Numbered from the stretch's first letter, positions 16,106-28,350 are shown. The stretch: DNA of 64,000 nucleotides from Agrobacterium leguminum (GCF_015704895.1 NZ_JADQWB010000011.1:113975-177974); one strand, 5' to 3'. Notes: generated from the sequence alone by a model not told the origin. Numbers and translations are program-made.

Positions 16106-17521
16106 CTAAGCCTTCGTACCGCCGACGGTGATCTGGTCCATGCGCAGATGCGGCTGGCCGACGCCGACCGGCACCCATTGTCCGGCCTTGCCGCAATTGC
16201 CGATGCCGGTATCGAGCTTGGAATCGTTGCCGATCATCGAGACGCGCTTCATCGCATCCGGCCCGTTGCCGATCAGCATCGCGCCCTTTACCGGCGCGCC
16301 GATCCTGCCGTTCTCGATGAGGTAAGCCTCGGTGCAGCCGAACACGAATTTGCCGGAGGTGATATCCACCTGGCCGCCGCCGAAGGAAACGGCATAGATG
16401 CCCTTCTTCACGGAGGCGATGATCTCTTCCGGCGTCTTGTCGCCTGATAGCATATAGGTATTGGTCATGCGCGGCATCGGCACATAGGCGTAGCCCTGCC
16501 GGCGGCCGTTGCCGGTGGGCTTGGCGCCCATCAGCCGGGCGTTCTGCCGGTCCTGCATGTAACCGACCAGCCTGCCGTTCTCGATCAGCACATTATAGCC
16601 GGAAGGCGTACCTTCATCGTCGATCGTCAGCGAACCGCGGCGGCTGTCGATGGTGCCGTCATCCACCACGGTCACGCCGGGGGCGGCTACCATTTCGCCC
16701 ATCAGGCCGGCGAAGGCCGAGGTTTTCTTGCGGTTGAAATCGCCTTCCAGACCGTGGCCCACCGCCTCGTGCAGCATGACGCCCGGCCAGCCGGAGCCGA
16801 GCACCACATCCATGGTGCCGGCCGGCGCGTCGATGGCGGTGAGGTTGACGAGCGCCTGGCGCAGCGCTTCATCCGCACCGCGCTGCCAGTTTTCCGTGGT
16901 GATGAAATCGCTGAAGCCGACGCGGCCGCCAATGCCATAGGAGCCGCTTTCCTGCCGGTCGCCTTCGCCCGCCACGACGGAAACATTGATGCGGGTCATC
17001 GGCCGGATATCGCTGACGCGATGGCCGTCGGCCCGCAGGATGTCCACCACCTGCCAGCTTGCGGAAATGGTCGCCGTCACCTGCCGGACCTTGTCGTCCT
17101 TGTCACGCAGATAGGCGTCGATATCGGTGAGGAGCTTCACCTTTTCCTCGAAGCTCGGACTGCCGATCGGGTTCTCGTCGCCATAGAGCTTCTTGTTGGT
17201 GCGCTGCGGTGCGGCGGCATAGGAGCCGGAATAACCCTTGGTCACCGCACCGACTGCATCCGAAGCACGTTTCAGCGCGCCCTGCGACAGCTCGCCCGCA
17301 TGGGCGTAGCCCACCGTTTCGCCGGCGACGGCGCGCAGGCCGAAACCCTGGTCGGTGTTGAAGGAACCGCCCTTCAGCCGGCCATTATCGAAAGTCAGCG
17401 ATTCGGCCTGGGCATGTTCGATGAAAAGCTCGCCATCGTCAGCGCCGGCAAGCGCCTCGCCGACGAGCTTGCGCAATTGCGTTTCGTCGCAATCGAAGAG
17501 TTTTACAAGATCGTCGGTCAT
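16106..17521 (-). CDS. tldD: Metalloprotease TldD
   Basis: TldD forms a heterodimeric zinc protease with TldE (PmbA) that degrades unfolded or flexible peptides in the cytoplasm, such as microcin precursors and the CcdA antitoxin. The 471-residue protein has the metal motif HEAVGHGLEGD at 251-261 (H251, E252, H256). It also has the family blocks SVVAGEGDRQESGSYG and FGCTEAYLIENGRIGAPVKGAMLIGNGP. The length and C-terminus GKAGQWVPVGVGQPHLRMDQITVGG are typical. A partner tldE/pmbA is not in the window. It is minus strand, upstream of the VOC-HAD pair and separated from it by about 200 bases. Confidence 0.95.
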   Translation of the reverse strand: MTDDLVKLFDCDETQLRKLVGEALAGADDGELFIEHAQAESLTFDNGRLKGGSFNTDQGFGLRAVAGETVGYAHAGELSQGALKRASDAVGAVTKGYSGSYAAAPQRTNKKLYGDENPIGSPSFEEKVKLLTDIDAYLRDKDDKVRQVTATISASWQVVDILRADGHRVSDIRPMTRINVSVVAGEGDRQESGSYGIGGRVGFSDFITTENWQRGADEALRQALVNLTAIDAPAGTMDVVLGSGWPGVMLHEAVGHGLEGDFNRKKTSAFAGLMGEMVAAPGVTVVDDGTIDSRRGSLTIDDEGTPSGYNVLIENGRLVGYMQDRQNARLMGAKPTGNGRRQGYAYVPMPRMTNTYMLSGDKTPEEIIASVKKGIYAVSFGGGQVDITSGKFVFGCTEAYLIENGRIGAPVKGAMLIGNGPDAMKRVSMIGNDSKLDTGIGNCGKAGQWVPVGVGQPHLRMDQITVGGTKA

Positions 17522-17603
17522 GGGAGGCTCCAGTCATTATCGTTCAATGACCGATTTAGGCACTGGAGCGGACGGACGCAAGGCTGTCCGGCAATGGCAG
17601 GCT

Positions 17604-18128
17604 TTAAGGAAGCGCGTCGTAGCCCTCGGCAAAGCCGGAAAGCTCGATCGGAATACCGACGCGATCCTGATCCACGGCTTCGCGTAGCGCGAAAACCGCA
17701 TTCTTGCCGGCGCGCAGAACCTTCAGCAGCTCGTCGTCGATATCCACTTCCACATAGCAGCCTTCGGAGAAGCAGCGGGTGAAATAGGCGCGGCCGATAT
17801 TATTATTGTCGATATAAAGCTCCATGCCATCCTTCAAAAGCACGCCGAGCGGCGCGAGGATGCGCAGGATGCGCGACTTGCGGTCGGCCGTCTTCAGCAC
17901 CACCACCGAAAGCCCAACTTCCGGGCGGTCATCGGCGATCACGTTCTGCATCAGCGCGCATTGTTCTTCGGACGCGCCCGCCGGCTTGTCGCAGATGACA
18001 GACCAGGCTCCGTGCGTCGACTTCGGCGTGCCGGGCGGCTGCTGTTGCGCCAGCGCCGCAGCGGCGGGAGCGATGATGGCAAGACCGGCGGCGGCAAGAA
18101 AAGTGCGCGCGAGCGGGGAAAGACGCAT
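17604..18128 (-). CDS. Invasion-associated locus B (IalB) family periplasmic protein
   Basis: A 174-residue exported protein. The signal peptide MRLSPLARTFLAAAGLAIIA ends near ALAQQQ. The mature part has the IalB-family pattern HGAWSVICDKPAGASEEQCALMQ with paired cysteines, then FTRCFSEGCYVEVDID with a second pair, suggesting disulfide bonds. In Bartonella, IalB aids erythrocyte invasion; in soil relatives the role is unknown and probably concerns the cell envelope. ATG at 18128 is chosen because it opens the signal peptide; longer in-frame readings make no sense. It is divergent from ctaC. Confidence 0.85.
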   Translation of the reverse strand: MRLSPLARTFLAAAGLAIIAPAAAALAQQQPPGTPKSTHGAWSVICDKPAGASEEQCALMQNVIADDRPEVGLSVVVLKTADRKSRILRILAPLGVLLKDGMELYIDNNNIGRAYFTRCFSEGCYVEVDIDDELLKVLRAGKNAVFALREAVDQDRVGIPIELSGFAEGYDALP

Positions 18129-18538
18129 GGATACCTCTGGGATTCGAATCAGTGCGGCTATTTTGACGCCATAATCCGGAAAAAAAAGCCTCAGGCCTTC
18201 AATTCCAGCGGAGTTGGGCGGAAATAGGACCTGTCTTCCGGTATGGGCGTCTGATTTGCCCGGCGCGACATTCATTATCCGGCGATGAAACTGGCGGCAA
18301 AACCGGCTGTGAGAAGGGGCTTTGTCGCATTTGGGCTGTTTGAAACCGCGTTCTGCCGGTCCGGTGAGGCGTGGGGTGAGAGAAAGTCGCCGTGGATTGA
18401 CCAATGGCAAAATTGGGGCGCATCCGTGTCCCGACGCATATTGCGGCAGAGGACAAACTGTGGTTTGAAGTTAGTACCATAAGCATGGATTCTGCGTCTG
18501 TGATTGATCTAGATCAGACGCGTGAGGGAGAGGGTACC
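18129..18538. other. Divergent intergenic region between ialB-like and ctaC
   Basis: This 410-base region has no credible gene. It must hold the ialB-like promoter (minus) and the promoter of the cytochrome oxidase cluster (plus). It also contains an FNR/FixK-type palindrome at 18504-18517, close to the ctaC ribosome binding site. No repeat element was found. Confidence 0.5.
18504..18517. promoter_or_regulatory. FNR/FixK-type anaerobox upstream of ctaC
   Basis: The sequence TTGATCTAGATCAG matches the FNR/FixK consensus TTGAT-N4-ATCAA at 9 of 10 defined positions and contains the 12-base palindrome TGATCTAGATCA. It ends 21 bases before the proposed ctaC start codon. That position, close to the start of the gene, fits a repressor role on the high-aeration aa3 oxidase when oxygen falls. 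The regulator identity and the effect are inferred. Confidence 0.55.
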
Positions 18539-21158
<2,620 letters not shown>

Positions 21159-21544
21159 TGCGCGGGCCGGAAGGCGCGGGCAGGGCCTGCGAATTCCCGG
21201 CGCTGAAAATGAGGGACGGCGCGGTTCGGTCCGTGCCGTTTCCCGAACGGGCAGTCTCTCCTGCCGCGTGACATTTTGTCCAAGCGATGCCTGCCGTCCG
21301 ACGTGATACATGCCCCGGACGTGATAAATGCCAAATCTGGCCTTTATGAAATGCAAGCGCAGACGAATGGCGGCAGGGTGCGGCGAAAAGCCGGAAAATG
21401 GCATCGGTTTTGCCCGGCGCCGCTCATGCCAGGACGTTCGGGACCCATGAATTGACGCATCGCGCATGCCGGAAATCACATTCGTTTTCGGGCCGGTGCA
21501 GGGGACGTCGCTTCACGCGGCGTTCGAAGGAAGCAGGACAGGAA
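21159..21544. other. Intergenic region between ctaD and ctaB
   Basis: This unusually long gap inside the cta cluster (386 bases) has no credible gene. It contains a direct repeat (21300-21332) and ends in a ctaB ribosome site. It may hold a separate promoter for ctaB-coxF-ctaG-ctaE. Confidence 0.45.
21300..21332. repeat. Tandem direct repeat upstream of ctaB
   Basis: GACGTGATACATGCC (21300-21314) and GACGTGATAAATGCC (21318-21332) are two 15-base copies with one mismatch, offset by 18 bases. Such spacing, roughly two helix turns, fits a pair of regulator half-sites or an overlapping -10 region. No known binding-site family was recognised. Confidence 0.5.
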
Positions 21545-22498
21545 ATGAGCATTATCGACAATCGCGACATGCTGGGCGTGAAGGGCTCCGAACTTTCGGA
21601 AGCCGGCGCGCGCGATTATTTCGAATTGCTGAAGCCGCGCGTCATGTCGCTCGTCGTCTTCACGGCCTTTGCGGGCCTCGTGCTGGCGCCGGGTGAAATC
21701 AACCCGGTGCTCGGCATCATCGCCATTCTCTGCATCGCCGTCGGCGCCGGCGCATCTGGTGCGCTCAACATGTGGTACGATGCCGATATCGACGCCGTGA
21801 TGAGCCGCACCGCCCGGCGGCCGATCCCGTCCGGCCGCATCGCGCCGCGCGAGGCGCTGGCCTTTGGGCTGACGCTGTCGGCCTTTTCGGTGGTCATTCT
21901 CGGCCTTGCGGTCAACTGGTTCTCGGCCGGCCTGCTCGCCTTCACCATCTTCTTTTACGCCGTCATCTATACGATGTGGCTGAAACGCTCGACACCGCAG
22001 AACATCGTCATCGGCGGTGCGGCCGGCGCTTTCCCGCCCATGCTCGGCTGGGCCTGCGTCACCGGCGGCGTTTCGCTGGACAGCATCATCCTGTTCCTCA
22101 TCATCTTCCTGTGGACACCGGCGCATTTCTGGGCGCTAGCGCTGTTCAAGATGCGCGATTACGGCGCCGTCGGCATTCCGATGATGCCGAACGTGGTCGG
22201 CGAACGCTCGACCAAGAACCAGATGATCGTTTATGCGGTGCTGACCGCGGCCGCAGCCGTCGCGCCTTATTTCACCGGCCTTGCGAGCGCCGGCTACGGC
22301 ATTTTCGCCGCCGTGCTGAGCGCGATCTTCGTCTACTGTTCGCTCGATGTCCGGCGCATGCCTGAGGGCGACGAGAAGATGCTGCCGGCCAAGAAGATGT
22401 TCGCTTATTCGGTGCTTTACCTTTTTGCGATTTTCTCCGGCCTTCTGGCCGATCATTTCGCGCCGGCCCTGAAGGCCGTCATGTCGGGAGTCCTGTGA
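21545..22498 (+). CDS. ctaB: Protoheme IX farnesyltransferase (heme O synthase)
   Basis: CtaB attaches a farnesyl group to heme B to give heme O, the precursor of the heme A used by the aa3 oxidase. The 317-residue UbiA-family protein has about nine membrane helices. The prenyl-diphosphate motif is [20 protein letters not shown] (Asp-rich), and the second acidic region is [22 protein letters not shown] at 21545 follows AGGAAATG and opens [11 protein letters not shown]; longer readings upstream are not family-like. Its stop overlaps the next start codon by one base. Confidence 0.95.
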   Translation: MSIIDNRDMLGVKGSELSEAGARDYFELLKPRVMSLVVFTAFAGLVLAPGEINPVLGIIAILCIAVGAGASGALNMWYDADIDAVMSRTARRPIPSGRIAPREALAFGLTLSAFSVVILGLAVNWFSAGLLAFTIFFYAVIYTMWLKRSTPQNIVIGGAAGAFPPMLGWACVTGGVSLDSIILFLIIFLWTPAHFWALALFKMRDYGAVGIPMMPNVVGERSTKNQMIVYAVLTAAAAVAPYFTGLASAGYGIFAAVLSAIFVYCSLDVRRMPEGDEKMLPAKKMFAYSVLYLFAIFSGLLADHFAPALKAVMSGVL

Positions 22499-22629
22499 TG
22501 GAAACGGTGGAACTGAGCGCGGCGCAGAAAAAATCGAGACGTGGGCGCAACATCGCGCTCGGCGTCCTGCTCGCCGGCCTGGTGGTGCTGTTCTACATCA
22601 TCACCATCATCAAGATCGGCTCGCACTGA
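22498..22629 (+). CDS. CoxF-like small membrane protein of the cta cluster
   Basis: A 43-residue protein, shorter than usual gene-finding cutoffs. It starts with the ATG that overlaps the ctaB stop (TGATG). A charged N-terminus ([18 protein letters not shown]) is followed by one hydrophobic helix (LGVLLAGLVVLFYIITIIKI) and ends GSH. Small proteins of this design occur between ctaB and ctaG in alphaproteobacteria and are annotated as CoxF or cytochrome oxidase assembly factors; the exact function is unknown. Overlap and conserved position strongly support that it is real. Confidence 0.8.
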   Translation: METVELSAAQKKSRRGRNIALGVLLAGLVVLFYIITIIKIGSH

Positions 22630-22658
22630 CGCGCTGATCGAGGGGAGAGGAGGAGGAG

Positions 22659-23276
22659 ATGGCGAATATGGAAGCGCAGACGGCAGGGACCGGCAGGCAG
22701 CGGGTGAGCAATCGCTCCATTCTCGTGCTTTGTCTGGTGTTTTTCTGCGCCATGATCGGCATGGCCTATGCCGCCGTGCCGCTTTATACGCTGTTCTGCC
22801 GCGTCACCGGCTATAACGGCACCACCCAGCGCGTCGAGCAATATTCCGACGTCATCCTCGACAAGACCATCAACGTCACCTTCGACGCCAATACGTCGAA
22901 CGGCCTCAATTGGGATTTCCAGCCGGTCGACAAAAAGGTCACGCCGAAAATCGGCGAAACGGTGCAGGTGACGTTCAAGGCGACGAACCGCTCACCCGTG
23001 GCGACCACGGGCACGGCGGTCTTCAACGTCACGCCGATGGAAGCCGGCGCCTATTTCAACAAGGTGGAGTGCTTCTGCTTCACCGAAACGACGCTGCAGC
23101 CGGGTGAAACGCTGGAGATGCCGGTGGTGTTCTTCGTCGATCCTGACATCGCCACGGCGCGCGAGACCAAGAGCATTCATACTTTAACGCTGTCCTATAC
23201 GTTTTATCCGGCCAAAACCGAAAAACCGGTTGCGTCCTTGCCGGTAAAGACTTCATCTGGCGAAAGCAAATTGTGA
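22659..23276 (+). CDS. ctaG: Cytochrome c oxidase copper chaperone CtaG (Cox11)
   Basis: CtaG delivers copper to the CuB site of subunit I. The 205-residue protein has one N-terminal membrane anchor (about 20-42) and a periplasmic immunoglobulin-like domain. The copper-binding Cys138-x-Cys140 lies in the invariant KVECFCF, and Cys47 ([10 protein letters not shown]) is the third conserved cysteine. The segment [11 protein letters not shown] is also diagnostic. ATG at 22659 follows GGAGGAGG. It is co-transcribed with ctaB and the CoxF-like gene; ctaE begins 61 bases downstream. Confidence 0.96.
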   Translation: MANMEAQTAGTGRQRVSNRSILVLCLVFFCAMIGMAYAAVPLYTLFCRVTGYNGTTQRVEQYSDVILDKTINVTFDANTSNGLNWDFQPVDKKVTPKIGETVQVTFKATNRSPVATTGTAVFNVTPMEAGAYFNKVECFCFTETTLQPGETLEMPVVFFVDPDIATARETKSIHTLTLSYTFYPAKTEKPVASLPVKTSSGESKL

Positions 23277-23337
23277 GAGGAGATCTGGCCTTTTATCCGA
23301 GGCCGGATCAGGGAAGAGACATTCGGGGATTGTCGCA

Positions 23338-24213
23338 ATGGCAGATACGCATCAGAAGAACCACGACTACCACATTATCGATCCAAGCCCCTGGCCGCTT
23401 CTGGCCTCGATCGGCGCCTTCATCCTGACCTTCGGTGGCGTCTGTTACATGCGTTACCTGTCGGGCGGCTCCTTCAAGCTGTTCGGCGCGGAACTGGCCA
23501 ATCCCTGGCTGTTCTATATCGGCCTCGTCATCGTGCTTTACACCATGTACGCATGGTGGTCCGATACGATCAAGGAAGCCCATGAGGGTAACCACACCCG
23601 CGTCGTCTCGCTTCACCTGCGTTACGGCATGATCATGTTCATCGCCTCGGAGGTGATGTTCTTCGTGGCGTGGTTCTGGGCCTATTTCGATGCCAGCCTC
23701 TTCCCGCACGAGGCCATTCAGGCGTCGCGCCTCGAATACACCGGCGGCCAATGGCCGCCCAAGGGCATCGAGGTGATCGATCCCTGGCACCTGCCGCTCT
23801 ACAACACCGTCATCCTGCTTCTGTCGGGCACCTGCGTCACCTGGGCGCACCATGCCCTGCTGCATAATGACCGCAAGGGCCTGATCACCGGTCTGTTGCT
23901 CACCGTCGCGCTCGGCGTCCTGTTCTCCACCGTGCAGGTTTACGAATACATGCACGCGCCGTTCGACTTCAAGAATTCGATCTACGGCGCGACCTTCTTC
24001 ATGGCCACCGGTTTCCACGGTTTCCACGTCTTCGTCGGCACGGTCTTCCTGCTGGTCTGCCTGTTCCGCGCCGTTGGCGGCGGTTTCACGCCCAAGCAGC
24101 ATTTCGGTTTCGAAGCGGCTGCCTGGTATTGGCACTTCGTTGACGTCGTCTGGCTGTTTCTGTTCTTCGCCATCTATATCTGGGGTGGCTGGGGCGCGCC
24201 GCTGCACGGCTGA
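23338..24213 (+). CDS. ctaE: Cytochrome c oxidase subunit III
   Basis: The third core subunit of the aa3 oxidase, 291 residues with seven membrane helices. It stabilises subunit I and helps keep proton pumping stable. Signatures include HNDYHIIDPSPWPLLAS-like start (here KNHDYHIIDPSPWPLLASIG), EVMFFVAWFWAYFDASLFP, and the C-terminal FGFEAAAWYWHFVDVVWLFLF. Upstream are ctaB, the CoxF-like gene and ctaG. A hairpin-rich stretch and a short mosaic repeat follow before the DUF983 gene. Confidence 0.97.
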   Translation: MADTHQKNHDYHIIDPSPWPLLASIGAFILTFGGVCYMRYLSGGSFKLFGAELANPWLFYIGLVIVLYTMYAWWSDTIKEAHEGNHTRVVSLHLRYGMIMFIASEVMFFVAWFWAYFDASLFPHEAIQASRLEYTGGQWPPKGIEVIDPWHLPLYNTVILLLSGTCVTWAHHALLHNDRKGLITGLLLTVALGVLFSTVQVYEYMHAPFDFKNSIYGATFFMATGFHGFHVFVGTVFLLVCLFRAVGGGFTPKQHFGFEAAAWYWHFVDVVWLFLFFAIYIWGGWGAPLHG

Positions 24214-24283
24214 TTGCGCCGATAATGGAGGGGCGGCAAGTCGCCGCCCTGATGTCCAGGGCGAGCTTCCCGCACGCCCGGCG

Positions 24284-24357
24284 CCATTCCCGGGCTCGAC
24301 CCGGGAATCCAGATCGGTAGTGTGCAAATCCTCGGGTCAAGTCCGGGGATGACGGAG
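24284..24357. repeat. Short RIME-like repeat, family B (reduced copy)
   Basis: The outer arms are CCATTCCCGGGCTCGACCCGGG and ATCCTCGGGTCAAGTCCGGGG, ending ATGACGGAG, around a very short centre. This is the two-hairpin form without the long central module seen at 32732-32848. It lies between ctaE and the DUF983 gene. Confidence 0.7.
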
Positions 24358-24461
24358 GAGGGAGATTGGGCCTCCGTCGACACTTCACGGGCAGCGGTTG
24401 CTGCCCTCGTGCCTGAACCCTCTCCAACAGGGCGGTTTGCAGGCGGAAGCGGGAGGTCGTC

Positions 24462-24848
24462 ATGTCTGAACCATCAAACGGCAATTTCGCGCCGGTCGAT
24501 CCCATCAAGGTCGGGCTTAAAGGCTGCTGCCCGCGCTGCGGCAACGGACGGCTGTTCGACGGCTTTTTAACCATAAAACCCGCCTGCAGCGCCTGCGGAC
24601 TGGATTACGGTTTTGCCGATGCGGGCGATGGCCCGGCGGTTTTCGTCATGCTGATCGTCGGTTTTCTGGTCGTCGGGCTGGCGCTCTGGTTCGATCAGCG
24701 TTTTGCGCCGCCGGTCTGGGTGCATGTCATGCTGTGGTTGCCGTTTACGGTGATTGTCTCCCTCGTGCTGCTGCGCAAGCTGAAGGGGATCATGATTGCG
24801 CTGCAATACCGCAACAATGCAAGCGAAGGCAGGCTTGATCGTGAATGA
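24462..24848 (+). CDS. DUF983 zinc-ribbon membrane protein
   Basis: A 128-residue protein of the DUF983 family. An N-terminal zinc ribbon has CCPRCG and CSACG cysteine pairs (about residues 22-47). Two hydrophobic helices follow (FVMLIVGFLVVGLALWF; VHVMLWLPFTVIVSLVLL). DUF983 genes commonly lie next to ctaE and SURF1 in alphaproteobacteria, which suggests a part in oxidase assembly, but no activity is established. The stop codon overlaps the proposed SURF1 start by 8 bases. Confidence 0.88.
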   Translation: MSEPSNGNFAPVDPIKVGLKGCCPRCGNGRLFDGFLTIKPACSACGLDYGFADAGDGPAVFVMLIVGFLVVGLALWFDQRFAPPVWVHVMLWLPFTVIVSLVLLRKLKGIMIALQYRNNASEGRLDRE

Positions 24849-25593
24849 CGTTTCCCACATGAAGGCGGCGGAAAGGCGGGTCTGGTTCGCCGCGCCGCTG
24901 GTGCTGCTGGCGCTTGCCATTCTTCTCGGGCTCGGCACCTGGCAGGTGAAGCGTCTCTACTGGAAAGAGGCGCTGATTGCCGATATCGAGGAGCGGCGGA
25001 GCGCGAGCCCGGTGCCGCTCTCCGATATAGAGGCGATCGCGAAAAGCGGCGGCGATATCGAATACCGCACGGTCAGTCTTTCCGGCACCTTCGATCATGC
25101 CCGCGAGCGGCATTTCTTCGCCACCCATCAGGGGCAAACCGGCTATTACATCTATACGCCGCTGACGCTCGCCGATGGCCGCATTCTCTTCGTCAATCGC
25201 GGCTTCGTGCCCTTCGAGATGAAGGAACCCGCCAAACGGCCCGACGGGCAGGTTACCGGTGCGGTGACGATCACCGGCCTTTCGCGCGCGCCGCTGGTTG
25301 CAAAACCGTCCTCGCTACTGCCTGATAACGATATCGCCAAGAACATCTTCTACTGGAAGGATCTGGCGGCCATGGCCTCCAGCGCCGATATCCCGCCCGA
25401 CCGGCTGGTCCACCTCTTCGTGGATGCTGACAACGCGCCTAATCCGGGCGGTTGGCCGCAGGGTGGCGTGACGCTGATAGATTTGCCCAACAATCACCTG
25501 CAATATGCGATAACGTGGTATGGGTTGGCGGCGGCCCTTGTCATCGTCGCCGGTTTTGCCTATTTCCGGAACGGTAAGGCGCAGGGTGAATAA
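24841..25593 (+). CDS. SURF1-family cytochrome oxidase assembly protein
   Basis: SURF1 proteins help insert heme a into subunit I of the aa3 oxidase. The protein has two membrane helices, one near the N-terminus (about 16-34) and one at the C-terminus (YAITWYGLAAALVIVAGFAYF), around a periplasmic domain. Family motifs are LGTWQVKRLYWK, GYYIYTPL, ILFVNRGFVP and IDLPNNHLQYAITWY. Two starts are possible: GTG at 24841 with an AGGCAGG site, overlapping the DUF983 stop (used here), or ATG at 24859 without a visible ribosome site. It is the last gene of the oxidase assembly group. Confidence 0.9.
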   Translation: MNDVSHMKAAERRVWFAAPLVLLALAILLGLGTWQVKRLYWKEALIADIEERRSASPVPLSDIEAIAKSGGDIEYRTVSLSGTFDHARERHFFATHQGQTGYYIYTPLTLADGRILFVNRGFVPFEMKEPAKRPDGQVTGAVTITGLSRAPLVAKPSSLLPDNDIAKNIFYWKDLAAMASSADIPPDRLVHLFVDADNAPNPGGWPQGGVTLIDLPNNHLQYAITWYGLAAALVIVAGFAYFRNGKAQGE

Positions 25594-25670
25594 AGCGCAG
25601 CCCGTCCGGTAAGGCAGCTTGTCGGGCAAGGCCATGAAGTACGGCCCAAGCAGCAGGCCAAGGAGCTGGA

Positions 25671-26717
25671 ATGAACATCGCCGTTTCCAAACCCCCTTTG
25701 ACGATAAGGCTGTGCGGACCGCGCGGCTTTTGCGCGGGCGTGGACCGGGCGATCCAGATCGTCGTGCTGGCGCTGAAGGCCTATGGCGCGCCGGTCTATG
25801 TCCGTCACGAAATCGTGCATAATCGTTATGTGGTGGAAGGGCTGGAAGCCAAGGGCGCGGTTTTCGTCGAGGAACTGCATGAAATTCCCGCCGAGCACCG
25901 CGAGCAGCCGGTGGTTTTCTCGGCCCACGGCGTGCCGAAATCCGTGCCGGAGGATGCACAGGCGCGTAATCTGTTCTATCTCGATGCGACTTGCCCGCTG
26001 GTCTCCAAGGTCCACAAGCAGGCCATGCGCCACCAGCGCCTTGGCCGCCATGTGGTGCTGATCGGCCATGCCGGCCACCCCGAGGTCATCGGCACCATGG
26101 GCCAGCTTCCGGAAGGAACGGTTTCGCTGATCGAGACGGTGGAAGATGCCGGCCGTTATGAACCGGCGGACCGGGAAAATCTCGGCTTCGTCACCCAGAC
26201 GACACTTTCGGTCGATGACACGGCCGGCGTCATCGCCAGGCTGCAGGAACGTTTCCCGGCCATTCAGGCGCCCGCCGCCGACAGCATCTGTTACGCAACC
26301 ACCAACCGTCAGGATGCGGTGAAGCAGGCGGCCCCCGGCTGCGACCTCTTCATCGTCGTTGGCGCGCCCAATTCCTCCAATTCCAAGCGGCTTGTGGAAG
26401 TGGCGCTGCGGGCCGGTGCACAGCGTTCCGTGCTGGTGCAGCGGGCCTCGGAAATCGACTGGAATGAAATCGGCGATATCCGCACCGTCGGTCTTTCGGC
26501 CGGCGCATCCGCACCGGAGGTCATCGTCGATGAGATCATCGAAGCCTTCAAGGCGCGTTTCGACACGACGCTCGATCTCGCCGTGACGGTCGAGGAAACG
26601 GAACATTTCCTCGTCAATCGCGAGCTGCGCAGCATCGAGCTGACGACGGACGACATGGCTTTCGTGAACGGCAATGCCAATGATGCGCTGCCGCCGAAAA
26701 CCGCCGCCGGCATCTGA
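25671..26717 (+). CDS. ispH: 4-hydroxy-3-methylbut-2-enyl diphosphate reductase
   Basis: IspH makes isopentenyl and dimethylallyl diphosphate in the last step of the MEP isoprenoid pathway, with an oxygen-sensitive [4Fe-4S] cluster. The three conserved cysteines are visible in [11 protein letters not shown] (C21), [11 protein letters not shown] and [16 protein letters not shown] and the C-terminal SAGASAPE also match. The 348-residue length is normal. ATG at 25671 follows AAGGAGCTGGA. It is transcribed with thrB and rnhA, with thrB about 90 bases downstream. Confidence 0.97.
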   Translation: MNIAVSKPPLTIRLCGPRGFCAGVDRAIQIVVLALKAYGAPVYVRHEIVHNRYVVEGLEAKGAVFVEELHEIPAEHREQPVVFSAHGVPKSVPEDAQARNLFYLDATCPLVSKVHKQAMRHQRLGRHVVLIGHAGHPEVIGTMGQLPEGTVSLIETVEDAGRYEPADRENLGFVTQTTLSVDDTAGVIARLQERFPAIQAPAADSICYATTNRQDAVKQAAPGCDLFIVVGAPNSSNSKRLVEVALRAGAQRSVLVQRASEIDWNEIGDIRTVGLSAGASAPEVIVDEIIEAFKARFDTTLDLAVTVEETEHFLVNRELRSIELTTDDMAFVNGNANDALPPKTAAGI

Positions 26718-26809
26718 AGCGGTATGGCGCTGAATGCGGGCGGTTTCCGTCCCACCTGCGTCATCTCCACCCGAGATTTCCACTCCATCCTTCATCAAGA
26801 GATTTGAAA

Positions 26810-27778
26810 TTGGCAGTTTATACGGACATCACCGAAGATGATCTGAGGAATTTCCTCACGCAATATGACGTCGGCAGCCTCACCTCCTATAAGGGCATTG
26901 CCGAAGGCGTCGAAAACTCCAATTTCCTGCTGCATACCACCAAGGACCCGCTGATTCTCACGCTTTATGAAAAGCGCGTGGAGAAATCCGATCTGCCCTT
27001 CTTCCTCGGCCTCATGCAGCATCTGGCCGCCAAAGGCCTGTCCTGCCCCCTGCCGCTGCCGCGCAAGGATGGCGAGTTGCTGGGAGAACTATCGGGCCGG
27101 CCGGCGGCGCTCATCTCCTTCCTTGAAGGCATGTGGCTGAGAAAGCCGGAAGCGAAACATTGCCGCGAAGTCGGCAAGGCGCTGGCCGCGATGCATCTGG
27201 CCGGCGAGGGGTTCGAAATCAAGCGGCCGAACGCGCTTTCCGTCGAAGGCTGGAAGGTGCTTTGGGACAAGTCCGAAGCACGGGCCGACGAGGTGGAGAA
27301 GGGCCTGAAAGACGAGATTCGCCCGGAAATCGATTATCTCGCCGCCCATTGGCCGAAAAATCTGCCGGCCGGCGTCATCCATGCGGATCTGTTCCAGGAC
27401 AATGTGTTCTTCCTCGGCGATGAACTGTCCGGCCTGATCGACTTTTATTTCGCCTGCAACGACCTGCTCGCTTATGACGTGTCGATCTGCCTCAATGCCT
27501 GGTGCTTCGAAAAGGATGGCGCTTACAACGTCACCAAGGGCAAGGCGCTGCTTGAAGGTTACCAGTCGGTACGCCCGCTCGGCGAAGCGGAGCTGGAGGC
27601 GCTGCCGCTTCTGGCGCGCGGTTCGGCGCTGCGTTTCTTCCTCACCCGCCTTTATGACTGGCTGACGACGCCGGAAGGCGCGCTGGTGGTGAAGAAGGAC
27701 CCGCTGGAATATCTGCGCAAGCTGCGGTTCCACCGTTCCATCGCCACTGTCGCCGAATATGGGCTGGCGGGCGAATGA
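26810..27778 (+). CDS. thrB: Homoserine kinase (ThrB type, APH fold)
   Basis: It phosphorylates homoserine to O-phosphohomoserine, the substrate of threonine synthase (thrC lies at 37803-39200). The protein has the aminoglycoside-phosphotransferase fold of alphaproteobacterial ThrB, with [13 protein letters not shown], the catalytic loop [13 protein letters not shown], and [10 protein letters not shown] for magnesium. No ATG is available. The TTG at 26810 gives the standard beginning [12 protein letters not shown]; another TTG at 26804 would add two residues. The stop overlaps the rnhA start by 4 bases. Confidence 0.94.
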   Translation: MAVYTDITEDDLRNFLTQYDVGSLTSYKGIAEGVENSNFLLHTTKDPLILTLYEKRVEKSDLPFFLGLMQHLAAKGLSCPLPLPRKDGELLGELSGRPAALISFLEGMWLRKPEAKHCREVGKALAAMHLAGEGFEIKRPNALSVEGWKVLWDKSEARADEVEKGLKDEIRPEIDYLAAHWPKNLPAGVIHADLFQDNVFFLGDELSGLIDFYFACNDLLAYDVSICLNAWCFEKDGAYNVTKGKALLEGYQSVRPLGEAELEALPLLARGSALRFFLTRLYDWLTTPEGALVVKKDPLEYLRKLRFHRSIATVAEYGLAGE

Positions 27779-28215
27779 AACATGTCGATATTTTCACCGA
27801 TGGCGCCTGCTCCGGCAATCCCGGTCCCGGCGGCTGGGGCGCCGTGCTGCGTTACGGCGAAGTGGAGAAGGAACTCTCCGGCGGCGAGGCCGAGACCACC
27901 AATAACCGCATGGAACTGCTGGCGGCGATCTCGGCGCTCAATGCGCTCAAAAGCCCCTGCGAGGTCGATCTTTATACCGACAGCTCCTATGTGAAGGATG
28001 GCATCACCAAGTGGATTTTCGGCTGGAAAAAGAAGGGCTGGAAAACCGCCGATAACAAGCCGGTCAAGAATGTTGAACTATGGCAGGCGCTGGAAGCGGC
28101 GCAGCAACGCCATAAGGTTACCCTGCATTGGGTCAAGGGCCATGCCGGCCACCCGGAAAACGAGCGCGCCGACGAGTTGGCGCGAAAGGGCATGGAGCCC
28201 TTCAAACGGCGGTAA
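27775..28215 (+). CDS. rnhA: Ribonuclease HI
   Basis: RNase HI cleaves the RNA strand of RNA-DNA hybrids, removing primers and R-loops. The 146-residue protein has the catalytic carboxylates D9 ([16 protein letters not shown]), E47 (NNRMELLA) and D69 (LYTDSSYV), and the C-terminal [11 protein letters not shown] region. The basic handle [14 protein letters not shown] is present. It overlaps thrB by 4 bases (ATGA), so the pair is translationally coupled, a common arrangement in rhizobia. Confidence 0.97.
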   Translation: MKHVDIFTDGACSGNPGPGGWGAVLRYGEVEKELSGGEAETTNNRMELLAAISALNALKSPCEVDLYTDSSYVKDGITKWIFGWKKKGWKTADNKPVKNVELWQALEAAQQRHKVTLHWVKGHAGHPENERADELARKGMEPFKRR

Positions 28216-28350
28216 TGGAAGCCTGCTCTATTTCGGGCCGGGCAAATCCGCGCTGGCGGCCCCGTTATCGGGGGTTGTGAAAACCGAAACCCGACCTATC
28301 TTGTCGTCAAGGGGCGCTCCGGTAGCGCTCAACGGAGGAGAGAAATCCGG

